In this document: positions 39,756-48,690 of the stretch, piece by piece
Layout: every line of letters begins with the position of its first letter
Numbering within the stretch: position 1 is the stretch's first letter
Assembly (NCBI RefSeq): GCF_000829395.1
Contig: NZ_AP014680.1
Location: 1,550,001-1,614,000, forward strand
Length of the DNA: 64,000 bases
Reading direction: 5' to 3'
DNA from: Paucilactobacillus hokkaidonensis JCM 18461
GTDB taxonomy: Bacteria; Bacillota; Bacilli; Lactobacillales; Lactobacillaceae
Program-made: the position numbers and the translations under genes
Notes under the pieces: model-generated
What the model saw: the letters and a program-made list of their open reading frames with translations, nothing else
Database searches by the model: none
Told to the model about the DNA's origin: nothing

Positions 39756-40565
39756 GTGAAACTTAAACCAATTCATGACATCGAATTAAATCTACTAGAA
39801 ACTTTTATTATGGTGTGTCGTCAATACTCAATTTCATATTTTTTAATTGGTGGTTCTCTTCTAGGAGCCATCAGGCACCAGGGATTCATTCCGTGGGATG
39901 ATGATCTAGACATTGGTATGACCCGCCAAGACTATAATCAATTTTTAAAGGTTGCACCAGTCACCCTCGCACACACCAGTTACTTTTTACAAACGCCTTA
40001 TTCTGATCGTAATTATGGTTTAAGCTACGCCAAATTATTGGATCTTGATACTGATATTCAAGAATTCAACAATATTAATAATGCTAAAAAAGGAATTTTT
40101 ATCGATATTTTCCCCTTTGACGCAATTCCGCTTGCTAGTGGCGAACGCACTGCCCAAATGGCTAAATTTAAGTTTTATGACAGTTCAATTCTTTTACGGT
40201 TAGGCTATCATTTAGTGGATAGTCCTTTAAGCAAAATGATCAAACCATTATCAATAAAACAGTATAATGAAGTCCGCCAGTTAAAACATAAACGGGATGC
40301 AATTATGCAACAATTTAGTGATCAAGTTCCTACTGAATTTAAAAATATAGCCTCACAATACCGATATGATAGAGAAATCATGCGCAATGATGATATGAAG
40401 ATGCTGACTACTCACCCATTTGAACACTTAAACGTCTCAATTCCTCAAAATTACGATCACATATTAACCAGAATGTATGGCAACTACATGCGGTTACCAC
40501 CAAAAAAAGACCAAGTTCAAAAACATTTTAAACAAATTACCATTAACGGTGAAACATTGACATAA
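39756..40565 (+). CDS. LicD-family phosphotransferase
   Basis: 269 residues. The LicD/fukutin nucleotidyltransferase motif is clear: FLIGGSLLGAIRHQGFIPWD followed by DDLDIGMTR, then GIFIDIFPFD. Family members attach phosphocholine or a similar phosphodiester group to cell-surface glycopolymers. No choline kinase or licABC genes are nearby, so the substrate may be different. GTG start with AGGGG upstream. Confidence 0.88.
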   Translation: MKLKPIHDIELNLLETFIMVCRQYSISYFLIGGSLLGAIRHQGFIPWDDDLDIGMTRQDYNQFLKVAPVTLAHTSYFLQTPYSDRNYGLSYAKLLDLDTDIQEFNNINNAKKGIFIDIFPFDAIPLASGERTAQMAKFKFYDSSILLRLGYHLVDSPLSKMIKPLSIKQYNEVRQLKHKRDAIMQQFSDQVPTEFKNIASQYRYDREIMRNDDMKMLTTHPFEHLNVSIPQNYDHILTRMYGNYMRLPPKKDQVQKHFKQITINGETLT

Positions 40566-40576
40566 CTGTTTTTACT

Positions 40577-40632
40577 AAAAAGCCAGCTTATGATGATAAC
40601 AGTAGATTGCTGTTATCATAAGCTGGCTTTTT
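40577..40632. terminator. Bidirectional terminator, licD and usp
   Basis: AAAAAGCCAGCTTATGAT stem with inner ATAACAG/CTGTTAT, T-runs on both strands; serves the convergent licD and uspA genes. Confidence 0.93.
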
Positions 40633-40670
40633 GTTTTTTAATCTGTTTAAAACATAGTTAATTGCGCGCT

Positions 40671-41138
40671 TTAACGAACTACAATTACCGAACATGGAGC
40701 ATTTTGAGCCATATAACTAGCTTGAGAACCAATAAAGATACTATTTTTTTCCTTAGTTTCTGAACCGCAGACTAATAAGTCCGGATTAAAACTGGGAATG
40801 ATATTTTGAACAATCTCTTTACCGGGTTTACCTTCGCCAATAAATCCATCAACATGGTTAACACCAAAATCTTGAGCTTTTTTTACATATACATCAATCG
40901 ACTTTGACATGGCCTCGCGTCGTTGATCCAACACATCAGGTTGTAAACTATCATAAATGCTCAAATCCCTAGTTTCTAATATTGTCACTATTCCCAGTGG
41001 AACATGATATGAATCAGCCAAAGTAACCGCATAGCTGAACGCTTTGCGTGAAGAACTAGAATCATCTTCATCAACCGCAACCAAAATTTTTTTAAATGTC
41101 ATTGCCTGGACATCAAAATCAATTTCCCGTTTACCCAT
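40671..41138 (-). CDS. Universal stress protein (UspA family)
   Basis: 155 residues, single Usp domain: KKILVAVDEDDSS at the start, then a C-terminal segment that carries GSQASYMAQNAPCSVIVVR. The ATP-binding loop G-2x-G-9x-G(S/T) is only partly visible (VCGSETKEKNSIFIGSQAS), so nucleotide binding is uncertain. GGAGG precedes the ATG. Confidence 0.9.
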   Translation of the reverse strand: MGKREIDFDVQAMTFKKILVAVDEDDSSSSRKAFSYAVTLADSYHVPLGIVTILETRDLSIYDSLQPDVLDQRREAMSKSIDVYVKKAQDFGVNHVDGFIGEGKPGKEIVQNIIPSFNPDLLVCGSETKEKNSIFIGSQASYMAQNAPCSVIVVR

Positions 41139-41231
41139 CTATAAGTCCTCCGAAATTTGTCTTACCTATTACCTTATCAATACGTAGTAACAATAACATA
41201 CAAATCATCACTTTCGTAGCCCCAAAATAAC

Positions 41232-43112
41232 TTATTTGGTTTTCAATATTTCTGTTACTAATAAGTGTGCAAAATGGATATTTCCGTCATCACTAGGATG
41301 CACACTGTCAGCCGAAAACCACTCTGGGTGACCCAAACTATATTGATACCAATCAATCACATGGACATTTTTATGCTGCCGTGCAGTTTTATGAATCATA
41401 TCATTAACTGAATTTTGCCAATTTTTAGTTGGCACATGGGCCGTCACCCAATATATTTGATGTCCTGGGCCAATCGCATTTAAAACATTTTTGATTGACT
41501 GCGAATTTAAGGCCCCGTTCGTGCCTAAGTTCAAGACAACATTATGAGCTAACTGACCATTAGCAGCTAAGCCGTGGATAATATCTGGGGTTTGCCAGAC
41601 CTGTCGACCAACTTTTGCAGATACATAAGCATTAGGCAATACCGCTTGCACATCAGAAGCACTATCCGCAAGAACTGAATCCCCAACCGCGGTCACTTTT
41701 AGGCTCTGCGCCTGATGAAACTGTTGTTGCGTCAGTGCATATTTTTTAGCAACCGGCGAATTCGTACTTTCTGCCGTTGACTTCTTAGTTGCAGTACCAT
41801 TTTTGATTGCATCATTGTGTGCGTTCGTTTGTTGAGCTTTTTTTGCAAGCTGGGCTTGTAATTTATTTGGTGCTGCTTTGGTTGGCTGCTGAATTAACCC
41901 AATCACCGCAATGATCGTAATTAATAGGCTTGGCACAATTACAAGCCAGTGTTTCCATGCTTTATACGGGCTAAACCAACCTTTAATTGTTCTACCTAAT
42001 TCTTGCCAATTGTAAAACCTTAATGGCTTTTCAATAAAGCGGTAGGACAGCTCACTAATAAGAAGAATAATTGCTAATTCGATAATGGCATGCCACATTG
42101 GATGGCTGGCCATATCTTTTACCTTAGATTCATAAAATATTAAGACTGGATACTGATAGACGTAAATTCCATAGGATCTATCTCCAATCCATTTAAACAC
42201 AGGATTACTATAAATACGATTCATGTGACCACCCGGATGTGCAATTGTACCCACTAACAGCATCCCGATAAAGGTGAAGAAAAACATCCCGCCACGATAC
42301 GTAAATTCAGCCTGACCAGACAATGTAAAGTAGCCATAAAGCAGTATTATTGTGCTTATAGCCCCAACACCATCTAAAAACCAGCTAGACGCTCGCGTAA
42401 TATTATTGCTTAAGTTATTCATTGGCCATACCAGTGCAAGCCATGCACCAAGTAAAATGGCAAAGCCACGTGTATCAGTGCCGTAATAAACTCGATTTAC
42501 ATTGTTTGGATCATACAGCACAGCCATTAAAATTGCAGATAAAACAGCTAATCCTAGTGTAAACCAAGCAATTAGTGATCGTCTCCGTAAAACAAGCAAA
42601 AATATAATTAGAATCAACGGCCAGACTAAATAAAATTGACCCTCAATGCCTAACGTCCAAAGATGCGTAAATGGGGATTCACCAGCAAATCGGTCAAAAT
42701 AAGATTGACCGTGCCCAATTTCCCACCAATTATAGACATACAGTAAATTTGTCCAAATCGTACCCCGAATGTCACGCAATAAGTTACGTTGAAACAAGGT
42801 AATGTACGCCGTTGTTCCCACTAACATTGTAATTAAAACCGGATACAGACGTGTAATTCTTTTCCAATAAAAACGCCCTAAATTAAGGCGACCACGACGA
42901 TTCCACTCATTGACTAGCTGGTTAGTAATTAGGTAACCAGTAATCAACAGGAAAATTGGCACTCCTAAATAACCTCCCTGCAGAGTAGCAGGCAATAAGT
43001 GATAAACAATCACTCCGATTACCGCTAAAGTTCTCAATCCATCAAAGCCAGTAATATAACGTCTATTTCCTCGTTTAAGACGTGTTTGATTTTGTTCGAA
43101 TGCTGGCTGCAT
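41232..43112 (-). CDS. O-acetyltransferase, OatA-like (acyltransferase 3 plus SGNH)
   Basis: About 626 residues. The N-terminal acyltransferase-3 domain has about ten TM helices (GFDGLRTLAVIGVIVYH, then FLLITGYLI). The extracellular C-terminal SGNH domain carries GDSVLAD (Ser), NLGTNG (Asn) and HPSDDGNIHFA (Asp/His). This is the peptidoglycan MurNAc O-acetyltransferase layout giving lysozyme resistance; other polysaccharides are possible acceptors. The ATG at 43112 lies six bases after AGGAGG; an ATG at 43118 abuts it. Confidence 0.9.
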   Translation of the reverse strand: MQPAFEQNQTRLKRGNRRYITGFDGLRTLAVIGVIVYHLLPATLQGGYLGVPIFLLITGYLITNQLVNEWNRRGRLNLGRFYWKRITRLYPVLITMLVGTTAYITLFQRNLLRDIRGTIWTNLLYVYNWWEIGHGQSYFDRFAGESPFTHLWTLGIEGQFYLVWPLILIIFLLVLRRRSLIAWFTLGLAVLSAILMAVLYDPNNVNRVYYGTDTRGFAILLGAWLALVWPMNNLSNNITRASSWFLDGVGAISTIILLYGYFTLSGQAEFTYRGGMFFFTFIGMLLVGTIAHPGGHMNRIYSNPVFKWIGDRSYGIYVYQYPVLIFYESKVKDMASHPMWHAIIELAIILLISELSYRFIEKPLRFYNWQELGRTIKGWFSPYKAWKHWLVIVPSLLITIIAVIGLIQQPTKAAPNKLQAQLAKKAQQTNAHNDAIKNGTATKKSTAESTNSPVAKKYALTQQQFHQAQSLKVTAVGDSVLADSASDVQAVLPNAYVSAKVGRQVWQTPDIIHGLAANGQLAHNVVLNLGTNGALNSQSIKNVLNAIGPGHQIYWVTAHVPTKNWQNSVNDMIHKTARQHKNVHVIDWYQYSLGHPEWFSADSVHPSDDGNIHFAHLLVTEILKTK

Positions 43113-43283
43113 GTTCATCCTCCTATGGGTTTAGCCTCGCTTGAAATCAACACCGCCAATTATACGACATTTGTTAGCCATTTAGACAGAAAAAAGCTTA
43201 AATATTTCACATTTTTTTCAAATTTAACAATCCTTACAGGCTCTGACAATGCTCATATAATAATATTTTAAAGTCTACAAAAA

Positions 43284-43310
43284 AACACCCCTATATACAC
43301 TAGGAGTGTT
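43284..43310 (-). terminator. Terminator after tRNA-Asn
   Basis: Minus strand AACACTCCTA/TAGGGGTGTT stem followed by TTTTT. Confidence 0.85.
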
Positions 43311-43316
43311 CCTATA

Positions 43317-43388
43317 CTGCCCCGGTAGGACTCGAACCTACGACCCTTTGATTAACAGTCAACTATTCTACCACTGAACTACGGGGCA
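43317..43388 (-). tRNA. tRNA-Asn (anticodon GTT)
   Basis: Minus-strand cloverleaf: acceptor TGCCCCG/CGGGGCA, anticodon loop CTGTTAA giving GTT, T-arm with GGTTCGAGTCC, discriminator G, no encoded CCA. Confidence 0.95.
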
Positions 43389-43479
43389 ATTAATAAAAAT
43401 CAACAATAATATTTATACCATAAAAACAGACACAATGTAAAGCCCTTTTTGAATTTTTATTCAAAAACATTTGAAAGTA

Positions 43480-44151
43480 TTAGCTCACATGTTGCATTTT
43501 ACCATCTTCGATCCGATATACTTGGTCACTTTTACTAATTAGTCGTTCATCATGCGTAACCATAATAGCGGCTTTGTTACGTTGATGAGCTTCAGCAACT
43601 AATTGATCAACAACCTGAAAGGACCGTTGCGTATCAAGACTGGCGGTTGGTTCATCCGCTAAGATCAACTGTGGGTTGTTATATAACGCTTTAGCAATTG
43701 CTACTCGTTGTCTTTGACCACCAGATAATTGATTTGGATAGGCTGTTAACTGTGTAACTCCCAAATTTTCAAGCAGTTCTTGTGCCTTAACTCGGTTAAA
43801 TGATCGACCAGCTAATTTATCAATAAATTGAAAATGCTCAAGCACTGACAAAAATGAAATTAAATTTGAACTTTGTAAGACAAACCCAATCTGATCAAAG
43901 CGAAACTTCGTTTGTTGTTTCACGGTTAAATTACCTAGCGACTGTCCATTAAATCGAATCACGCCATCACTCGGATGCTGCAGACACCCTGCCAGTGTTA
44001 GAAATGTACTTTTACCAGAGCCAGAAGGACCCAGCACAGAAATAAATTCACCGGCCTGAATTGAAAAATTAACGCTACTGAGTGCATCAACGAGTTGATC
44101 GCCTGACTTAAACTGTTTAGAAATATTTTGCATTTGTAAAACTGGATTCAT
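43480..44151 (-). CDS. ABC transporter ATPase, HrtA-like
   Basis: About 223 residues from the ATG at 44151 (MNPVLQMQN), preceded by AAAGGAG. Walker A GPSGSGKST, signature LSGGQRQRVAIAKAL, Walker B LILADEPTASLD and H-loop VTHD are intact. With the permease gene upstream it forms a two-protein MacB/HrtBA-type exporter. Heme efflux is the nearest known role; this is by similarity of architecture only. Confidence 0.85.
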   Translation of the reverse strand: MNPVLQMQNISKQFKSGDQLVDALSSVNFSIQAGEFISVLGPSGSGKSTFLTLAGCLQHPSDGVIRFNGQSLGNLTVKQQTKFRFDQIGFVLQSSNLISFLSVLEHFQFIDKLAGRSFNRVKAQELLENLGVTQLTAYPNQLSGGQRQRVAIAKALYNNPQLILADEPTASLDTQRSFQVVDQLVAEAHQRNKAAIMVTHDERLISKSDQVYRIEDGKMQHVS

Positions 44152-44170
44152 TTTTAATTTCTCCTTTGGC

Positions 44171-45220
44171 TTACTGAATTGCAGTAATTGGATCAACCTT
44201 CACGACTGTTTTAAATGAGAATATACCGCCAAGTAACGCCGCAAAAATAATCCCCACACTATATTCACTAAAACGCACATAATCAATTGTAAACGGCATT
44301 GTAGCTGGTAACATAACTACAGTCACCCAAAGCAATAGCCAGCCAATAGCGGTTCCTAGAACTCCAATAATCAACGATTGTGCAACCAATGATTTAATAA
44401 TCACTTTGCTAGCTACGCCTTGTGCTTTTAGAATCCCAAACATTGCCTTTTTTTGAAGGGTTAAAACATACATAAAAATACCAATCACTGCAGCAACAAT
44501 CACAATCAAAAAGTCAATCATCATACTTAGCGTAGTATTTTGCGCGGAATAGCCCGGAATATTATTAATAAATGTCATTTTGCTTAACTTTTGCAGTGAT
44601 TTACCTGTCACTTTTGTGGTTCCCTGACTAACAATCGCATTAATGTTTTCTGCGTTAGTTTGACCCGAAATAGCAGCATTAACTGTATCAATATCACCAT
44701 AGATGGTCGGTGTCATTCCATAAGTACTCGTTTGGTAGCTCCCGACAATATTTAACCGATACGGAGCATTACCAATTTTTACAAATTGACCTAACCTAGC
44801 GCCATCATTTACCAAATCCTTTGAAATGATGATTTCATTTTGATGTTCAACTGGGTGACCTTCAGTTAGCCGTGGCAAAATAAATGCTTTTCGGGGAGTT
44901 CCAAAAAAAGATACATCAACCTTTTGCTGTTTTAATTTAATTGCGCCGGCATATTGTACCACGGCTGTCTTATTGCTCGTCTGTTTGACTTGCTTTAAAT
45001 CTGACAAGCTCAAACTGGACGCATTTAAATTTTTATTTGCTGAAGCATTCAAAACAATATTGCTTAGTTGCCACTGGTCAACCACTTGACGCATCCCCGT
45101 ATTCAATCCATTAGCCAGTCCAGCCAATAAAAAGACCATCCAAGCAATCAAACCAGTAATAATCATCAGCATTAGGTAACGCAATTTTTCATGACGTAAT
45201 TCCTTAAGAGCTAAAAACAT
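44171..45220 (-). CDS. FtsX-type ABC permease, HrtB-like
   Basis: About 349 residues from the ATG at 45220 (MFLALKELRHEKLRYL), with GGAGG upstream. One TM near the N-terminus, an extracytoplasmic domain of about 190 residues, then three TM helices. The N-terminal pattern resembles HrtB heme-efflux permeases. The gap to the ATPase gene is about 20 bp. The promoter region has two perfect 14-bp palindromes. Confidence 0.83.
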   Translation of the reverse strand: MFLALKELRHEKLRYLMLMIITGLIAWMVFLLAGLANGLNTGMRQVVDQWQLSNIVLNASANKNLNASSLSLSDLKQVKQTSNKTAVVQYAGAIKLKQQKVDVSFFGTPRKAFILPRLTEGHPVEHQNEIIISKDLVNDGARLGQFVKIGNAPYRLNIVGSYQTSTYGMTPTIYGDIDTVNAAISGQTNAENINAIVSQGTTKVTGKSLQKLSKMTFINNIPGYSAQNTTLSMMIDFLIVIVAAVIGIFMYVLTLQKKAMFGILKAQGVASKVIIKSLVAQSLIIGVLGTAIGWLLLWVTVVMLPATMPFTIDYVRFSEYSVGIIFAALLGGIFSFKTVVKVDPITAIQ

Positions 45221-45232
45221 GGTATCCTCCAT

Positions 45233-45246
45233 TTATCAATTGATAA
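45233..45246. promoter_or_regulatory. Operator palindrome, downstream copy
   Basis: TTATCAATTGATAA, a perfect 14-bp palindrome just upstream of the ribosome binding site of the permease gene; same TTATCA-TGATAA half-sites as at 45288. Confidence 0.7.
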
Positions 45247-45264
45247 TTATAAAAGTAAATTAAA

Positions 45265-45289
45265 AGCAGACCACTTAATTAGTCTGCTT
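45265..45289 (-). promoter_or_regulatory. Leader hairpin between the two operators
   Basis: AGCAGAC/GTCTGCT stem followed on the minus strand by TTTTA, i.e. a terminator-like hairpin within the 5' leader of the ABC genes. Confidence 0.5.
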
Positions 45290-45329
45290 ATCATATGATA
45301 AATATATCATCAATTATTTAAAATGTCAA
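45288..45329 (-). promoter_or_regulatory. Promoter and operator of the HrtBA-like genes
   Basis: Minus strand TTGACA (45324-45329), 17-bp spacer, TATATT (45301-45306). A second perfect palindrome TTATCATATGATAA (45288-45301) covers the -10/+1 edge. The regulator gene is not adjacent. Confidence 0.78.
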
Positions 45330-45347
45330 CATATTCAAATTGTTTCC

Positions 45348-45656
45348 CTAGCCAATGTGATTTTCAGTTAGAATATCTGTCACCATCTGCTCAGCTTCTG
45401 GTGTCTTTTTCCACTCATCCCAATGATCCATTGATTCATCTTGCATCACAAAATTAGCATTGATGTATTGCTCATACTTAGCCACATTTTGTGAATGTGG
45501 AATGTTCAATTGTAAAATTCGGACCTCATTCAAAAACCCACGTTCAACCGCTAGCTCGGCACGCCCATTTTGAACCATGTTACCAATTTCTCTATATTTG
45601 CTTCCATCAGTGCGCGTAATTTCCTCAATCAGATCTAATGTTTCGTCCTGTGCCAA
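45348..45656 (-). CDS. Hypothetical protein, about 102 residues
   Basis: Family not recognised. Start chosen as TTG at 45656 (AQDETLDLIEEIT) because AAAGGAG lies eight bases upstream; an ATG at 45686 would place that site inside the gene. Acidic and soluble, with alternating helix and strand (ELAVERGFLNEVRILQLNIP). It follows another unidentified gene in the same direction. Confidence 0.6.
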   Translation of the reverse strand: MAQDETLDLIEEITRTDGSKYREIGNMVQNGRAELAVERGFLNEVRILQLNIPHSQNVAKYEQYINANFVMQDESMDHWDEWKKTPEAEQMVTDILTENHIG

Positions 45657-45718
45657 TCCAATCTCTCCTTTATGTACAACATTCAATTCTAGCTAATCAA
45701 TCCACCAAAGTCAAAAAA

Positions 45719-46093
45719 TCAATTGGCTTGGGGCTGAATTAACTGAACTAGTTTAAGGGCCACTGCATTCGGATTAGCTCGAAAAATATCTCCGTGCTCA
45801 GCAATTATATATTGCTTGTTACCTAATTTCGTTTTTAAAGATCCTACCACATTACGATTGACCACCCATAGCGTGTCAGGTGTCTCCACACTTGGAATTT
45901 CTCCAAATTCATGGTTTGCATCTACCTCAACTGTAAGCCCATAGGCTTTTAGCTTTTTCGCTAAAGATTGAGCGTATCTTTCCTCTAATGCCGAGTCAAC
46001 AACCCCGCCCATAAATAATGTTGATTGACCAAATGCGTATTGAACTACCCCAATTACATTAATCTTCGTTATCATCATCAAACCAACTTTCAT
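45719..46093 (-). CDS. Hypothetical protein, about 124 residues
   Basis: Not recognised. The early glycine-rich segment (INVIGVVQYAFGQSTLFMGG) and later KLKAYGLTVEVDANHEFGEIP suggest a small alpha/beta protein. The ribosome binding site is poor for both the ATG at 46093 and the ATG pair a few codons later (about 46075). It lies downstream of a strong cre-bearing promoter but after a terminator, so expression may depend on read-through. Confidence 0.55.
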   Translation of the reverse strand: MKVGLMMITKINVIGVVQYAFGQSTLFMGGVVDSALEERYAQSLAKKLKAYGLTVEVDANHEFGEIPSVETPDTLWVVNRNVVGSLKTKLGNKQYIIAEHGDIFRANPNAVALKLVQLIQPQAN

Positions 46094-46117
46094 TTAAAAA
46101 TAATAATCTTTTAGACA

Positions 46118-46199
46118 GAAAAATCACCGTTTGGGAAAACGGTGATTGGCATAAGAGAGAAAGAGAATTGATTAGAAGGTAAATACTTAATACCTTACA
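46118..46199 (-). ncRNA. Candidate small RNA with CcpA-type promoter
   Basis: A promoter (TTGACA at 46229-46234, 17-bp spacer, TATTAT at 46206-46211, minus strand) would begin transcription near 46199, and a good intrinsic terminator ends it after about 80 nt. The RNA would fold into AAGGTA/TACCTT hairpin, an unpaired pyrimidine stretch TTCTCTTTCTCTCTT, then the terminator with a TCCC loop. A cre overlaps the -35 box. It could instead be an attenuated leader of the gene at 45719-46093. Confidence 0.5.
46122..46147 (-). terminator. Terminator of nagB and/or the small RNA
   Basis: Minus strand AATCACCGTTT/AAACGGTGATT stem, 4-nt loop, then TTTC. Confidence 0.82.
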
Positions 46200-46205
46200 G
46201 CAACT

Positions 46206-46234
46206 ATAATAGTCGTTAATGAAAGCGCTGTCAA
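46206..46234 (-). promoter_or_regulatory. Strong promoter overlapped by a cre site
   Basis: TTGACA-17-TATTAT on the minus strand. The cre TGAAAGCGCTGTCA (46220-46233) differs from the canonical TGAAAGCGCTTTCA by one base and covers the -35 box, predicting repression by CcpA when glucose is present. Confidence 0.78.
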
Positions 46235-46254
46235 CCCTTATTCGTAAATCTTTT

Positions 46255-46974
46255 TTAGTACTTTTTGGTCAGCTTTGAAGCTGCTGCTTGATCAATCAAC
46301 ACCGTAACATTCGAATGCTGTTGCAACACACTAGCTGGTACTTGTTCTGTACTAGGTTCTTCGATCATTTTTTTCACAGCATCGGCCTTATTTTCACCAT
46401 ATGCTTCAATCAAAATTTCTTTTGACTTCATAATCGTGCCAATTCCCATTGAATAAGCGTAGCGCGGAACATCTTTTTCATTGTCAAAGAAACGCGCGTT
46501 AGCATCAATCGTGGATTGAGTTAATTCAACCCGATGTGTAATAGAATCGAACGGTGTACCTGGCTCGTTGAAACCAATGTGACCATTACGTCCCAACCCT
46601 AAAATTTGAAAATCAATTGGATTTTCTGCAATTAATTTTTCGTATCTGGCAGTTTCCTCTTGCTCATCAGGATTCAAGCCATCTGGAACATAAGATTTGC
46701 TAAAAGGTTTTTTATCAAAAAAATGTTCCTGCATAAATGCGTGATAACTTTGTGGATGAGTCGGCGCTAGACTAACATATTCATCCAAATTAATTGAAAT
46801 ACATTTACTAAAATCTAAATTACTAGCCGTAATTTCATCATAAGTTGAAATTGGGGTACTGCCAGTTGCCAATCCGAACACCCGCGCGTTATTTTCTAAT
46901 GCCGCAGCAAATAATTCATATCCAGCTTTGCCGCCTGCTGTTGGATCCGCTACAATTTTAACTTTCATCATCAT
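46255..46974 (-). CDS. nagB: Glucosamine-6-phosphate deaminase
   Basis: Converts glucosamine-6-P to fructose-6-P and ammonia, the catabolic counterpart of GlmS. About 239 residues. Active-site elements are ATGSTP near the N-terminus, LDEYVSL with catalytic Asp, and [14 protein letters not shown]. The start is the first of three consecutive ATGs (46974), six bases after GGAGG. It is expressed as a single gene under a NagR-like operator. nagA is not in the window. Confidence 0.96.
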   Translation of the reverse strand: MMMKVKIVADPTAGGKAGYELFAAALENNARVFGLATGSTPISTYDEITASNLDFSKCISINLDEYVSLAPTHPQSYHAFMQEHFFDKKPFSKSYVPDGLNPDEQEETARYEKLIAENPIDFQILGLGRNGHIGFNEPGTPFDSITHRVELTQSTIDANARFFDNEKDVPRYAYSMGIGTIMKSKEILIEAYGENKADAVKKMIEEPSTEQVPASVLQQHSNVTVLIDQAAASKLTKKY

Positions 46975-46991
46975 AATTATCCTCCATCGGT

Positions 46992-47011
46992 TTATTGGTA
47001 TAGTCCAATAA
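46992..47011 (-). promoter_or_regulatory. NagR-like (GntR family) operator of nagB
   Basis: Perfect inverted repeat TTATTGG-N6-CCAATAA overlapping the -10 box. The core ATTGGTATAG matches the known NagR/YvoA (dre) consensus and recurs upstream of glmS (53065-53079). Confidence 0.75.
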
Positions 47012-47036
47012 TAACGTATCATTTTTATTTTTGCAA
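47008..47036 (-). promoter_or_regulatory. Promoter of nagB
   Basis: Minus strand TTGCAA (47031-47036), 17-bp spacer, TATTAT (47008-47013); overlaps the operator. Confidence 0.72.
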
Positions 47037-47052
47037 CTTAATTACAAAAAAA

Positions 47053-47232
47053 GAGAGTGAGAAAAAAGGCGGTTAGATTCTGAGCATAGCCTAGACTGAT
47101 GAATGATCCGTACTTTGGATCGTTCGTCAGTCGTAGCTAAGCGGAAGAATCTGCCTTTTTTCTCACGTTTTAGAAATAATATTCAAGAAATATAACGAGA
47201 CCGCAACAAAAAAATAGTTTTTGTCCGGCCTC
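47053..47232. repeat. Long palindromic element, copy 2
   Basis: About 180 bp: a 110-bp hairpin (47057-47166) starting GTGAGAAAAAAGGC and ending with its complement, then a conserved spacer and a second hairpin (47197-47232). Nearly identical in framework to 61831-62011. Lies between nagB and the 3' end of the gluconate permease gene; the second hairpin may terminate the latter. Confidence 0.85.
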
Positions 47233-47249
47233 ATCATTATAAATTAATT

Positions 47250-48550
47250 TTAATGTAGTATCATATTTAGCAATAGCACCATCAGGAGCCCCACAACGGA
47301 AATAACAGTTTCCAACACTGTCCAAATCTCTAATGTTTGCTTAACACTTAGATCAAAATACTCTTTGATCATCCAGAAGCCAGCATCGTTAACATGCGAA
47401 GCAGCCAAAGAACCGGCTCCAATTGCTAAAGCCATCATTACTGGATCGGCACCAAGTGAGTGCATCAATGGGGTTACAAGTCCAGCAGCAGTCATACCAG
47501 CAACCGTTGCAGAACCCAAAGATATACGTAATAACACAGCAATCAACCAACCTAATAGTATTGGTGACAGGTTAGCATTTGACATCAGATTCTGAACTGC
47601 CTTACCAACACCACCATCAATTAAGACTTGTTTAAATGCTGAACCACCACCAATAACCATTAATAACATAGCAATTGATTTGATTGCATTTTCTAATGTT
47701 CGCCCAATGTCGCCCATTGTTTTTCCACGATGAGTTCCCATCGACCACATGGCAAACAATAGAGCAATAACCATGGCAATCATTGGGTTCCCAATCATCG
47801 TCATAAGTGCAGCAAAGCCATGTGGATTTTTTGGTGTTTCACCACCCTCAAATACCATCGAATAAATCGTAGTCAACGCCATAAAAATAACTGGGAATAG
47901 CGAAGTTAAAGCTGACATTCCAAAGCTTGGTGTATCCTTCAGATCATATTCCTTTACCTCACCAAATGCAGGCAATGTCTTTTTAATAGTAAATGCTTCC
48001 GGTGCATACCACTGAGCCAATTTAGTAAATACAGGTCCTGCAATGATCACACATGGAATCGCTACCACGATACCAATTAATAATACTTGACCAATGTTAG
48101 CACCCAATGCATTTGCAACCGCGGTTGGCGCAGGTTGTGGTGGTAAAAATCCTTGCGTAGCAGACAAGGCAGCAGCCATTGAGAGGCCTAAGTACAACAT
48201 TGGTACTTCTGCTTCTAGTGCAACGGCAAAGACGATTGGAATTAACAAAACAAGTCCTACTTCAAAGAACAATGACATCCCAATAATAAAGGATGCGATT
48301 ACAATTGCAATTTGGAGATGTTTTTTTCCAAATTTGTCAATCAATGTTTTCGCAATTCGATATGAACCACCAGCATCTGATACTAAACGGCCAATCATTG
48401 CCCCAAACCCAAAGACAATTGCCAGCTCTCCTAATGAGCTTCCAATCCCATCTTTAATTGAGGTTGCAATATCTGCTGGGTTCATTCCTAGCAGTAATGC
48501 TGCGATAATTGATGTAACAATTAATGAAACAAAGGTATTAAGTTTAACCT
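47250..48550 (-). pseudogene. gntP: Gluconate/H+ symporter (GntP family), split by an IS element; main part
   Basis: The frame encodes most of a GntP permease (FGFGAMIGRLVSDAGG, QGFLPPQPAP, SHVNDAGFWMIKEYF), but its first 21 or so codons lie across an IS4-type insertion at 50125-50174. The frame remains open from the IS border through IKVKLNTFVSLIV to GMNPADI. An internal ATG (48485) could start a 411-residue product lacking the first TM helix, without a good ribosome binding site. The gene is probably inactive. Confidence 0.88.
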
Positions 48551-48586
48551 TAATAACTAAAGGTTGAAAGTTAATTATTCCTAATT

Positions 48587-48606
48587 AGCCCCGTTAATTC
48601 GGGGCT
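48587..48606 (+). terminator. Terminator at the left end of the IS
   Basis: AGCCCCG/CGGGGCT stem with TTAATT loop, then TTTTT; upstream of the transposase promoter region, so it should insulate it from read-through. Confidence 0.75.
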
Positions 48607-48690
48607 TTTTCGTATAAAAATAGACACGAATCACTCCATGTCGGTATAATTGAATTACCACAAAACAATATACGAAGGAGTTTTCGTGTC

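Noticed and set aside
41139-41231. Lacto-usp-type RNA motif upstream of usp
   Set aside because: The short leader shows no recognisable structured motif.
48094-48567. 157-codon plus-strand frame opposite gntP
   Set aside because: Antisense shadow of the permease; composition is that of reversed membrane helices.
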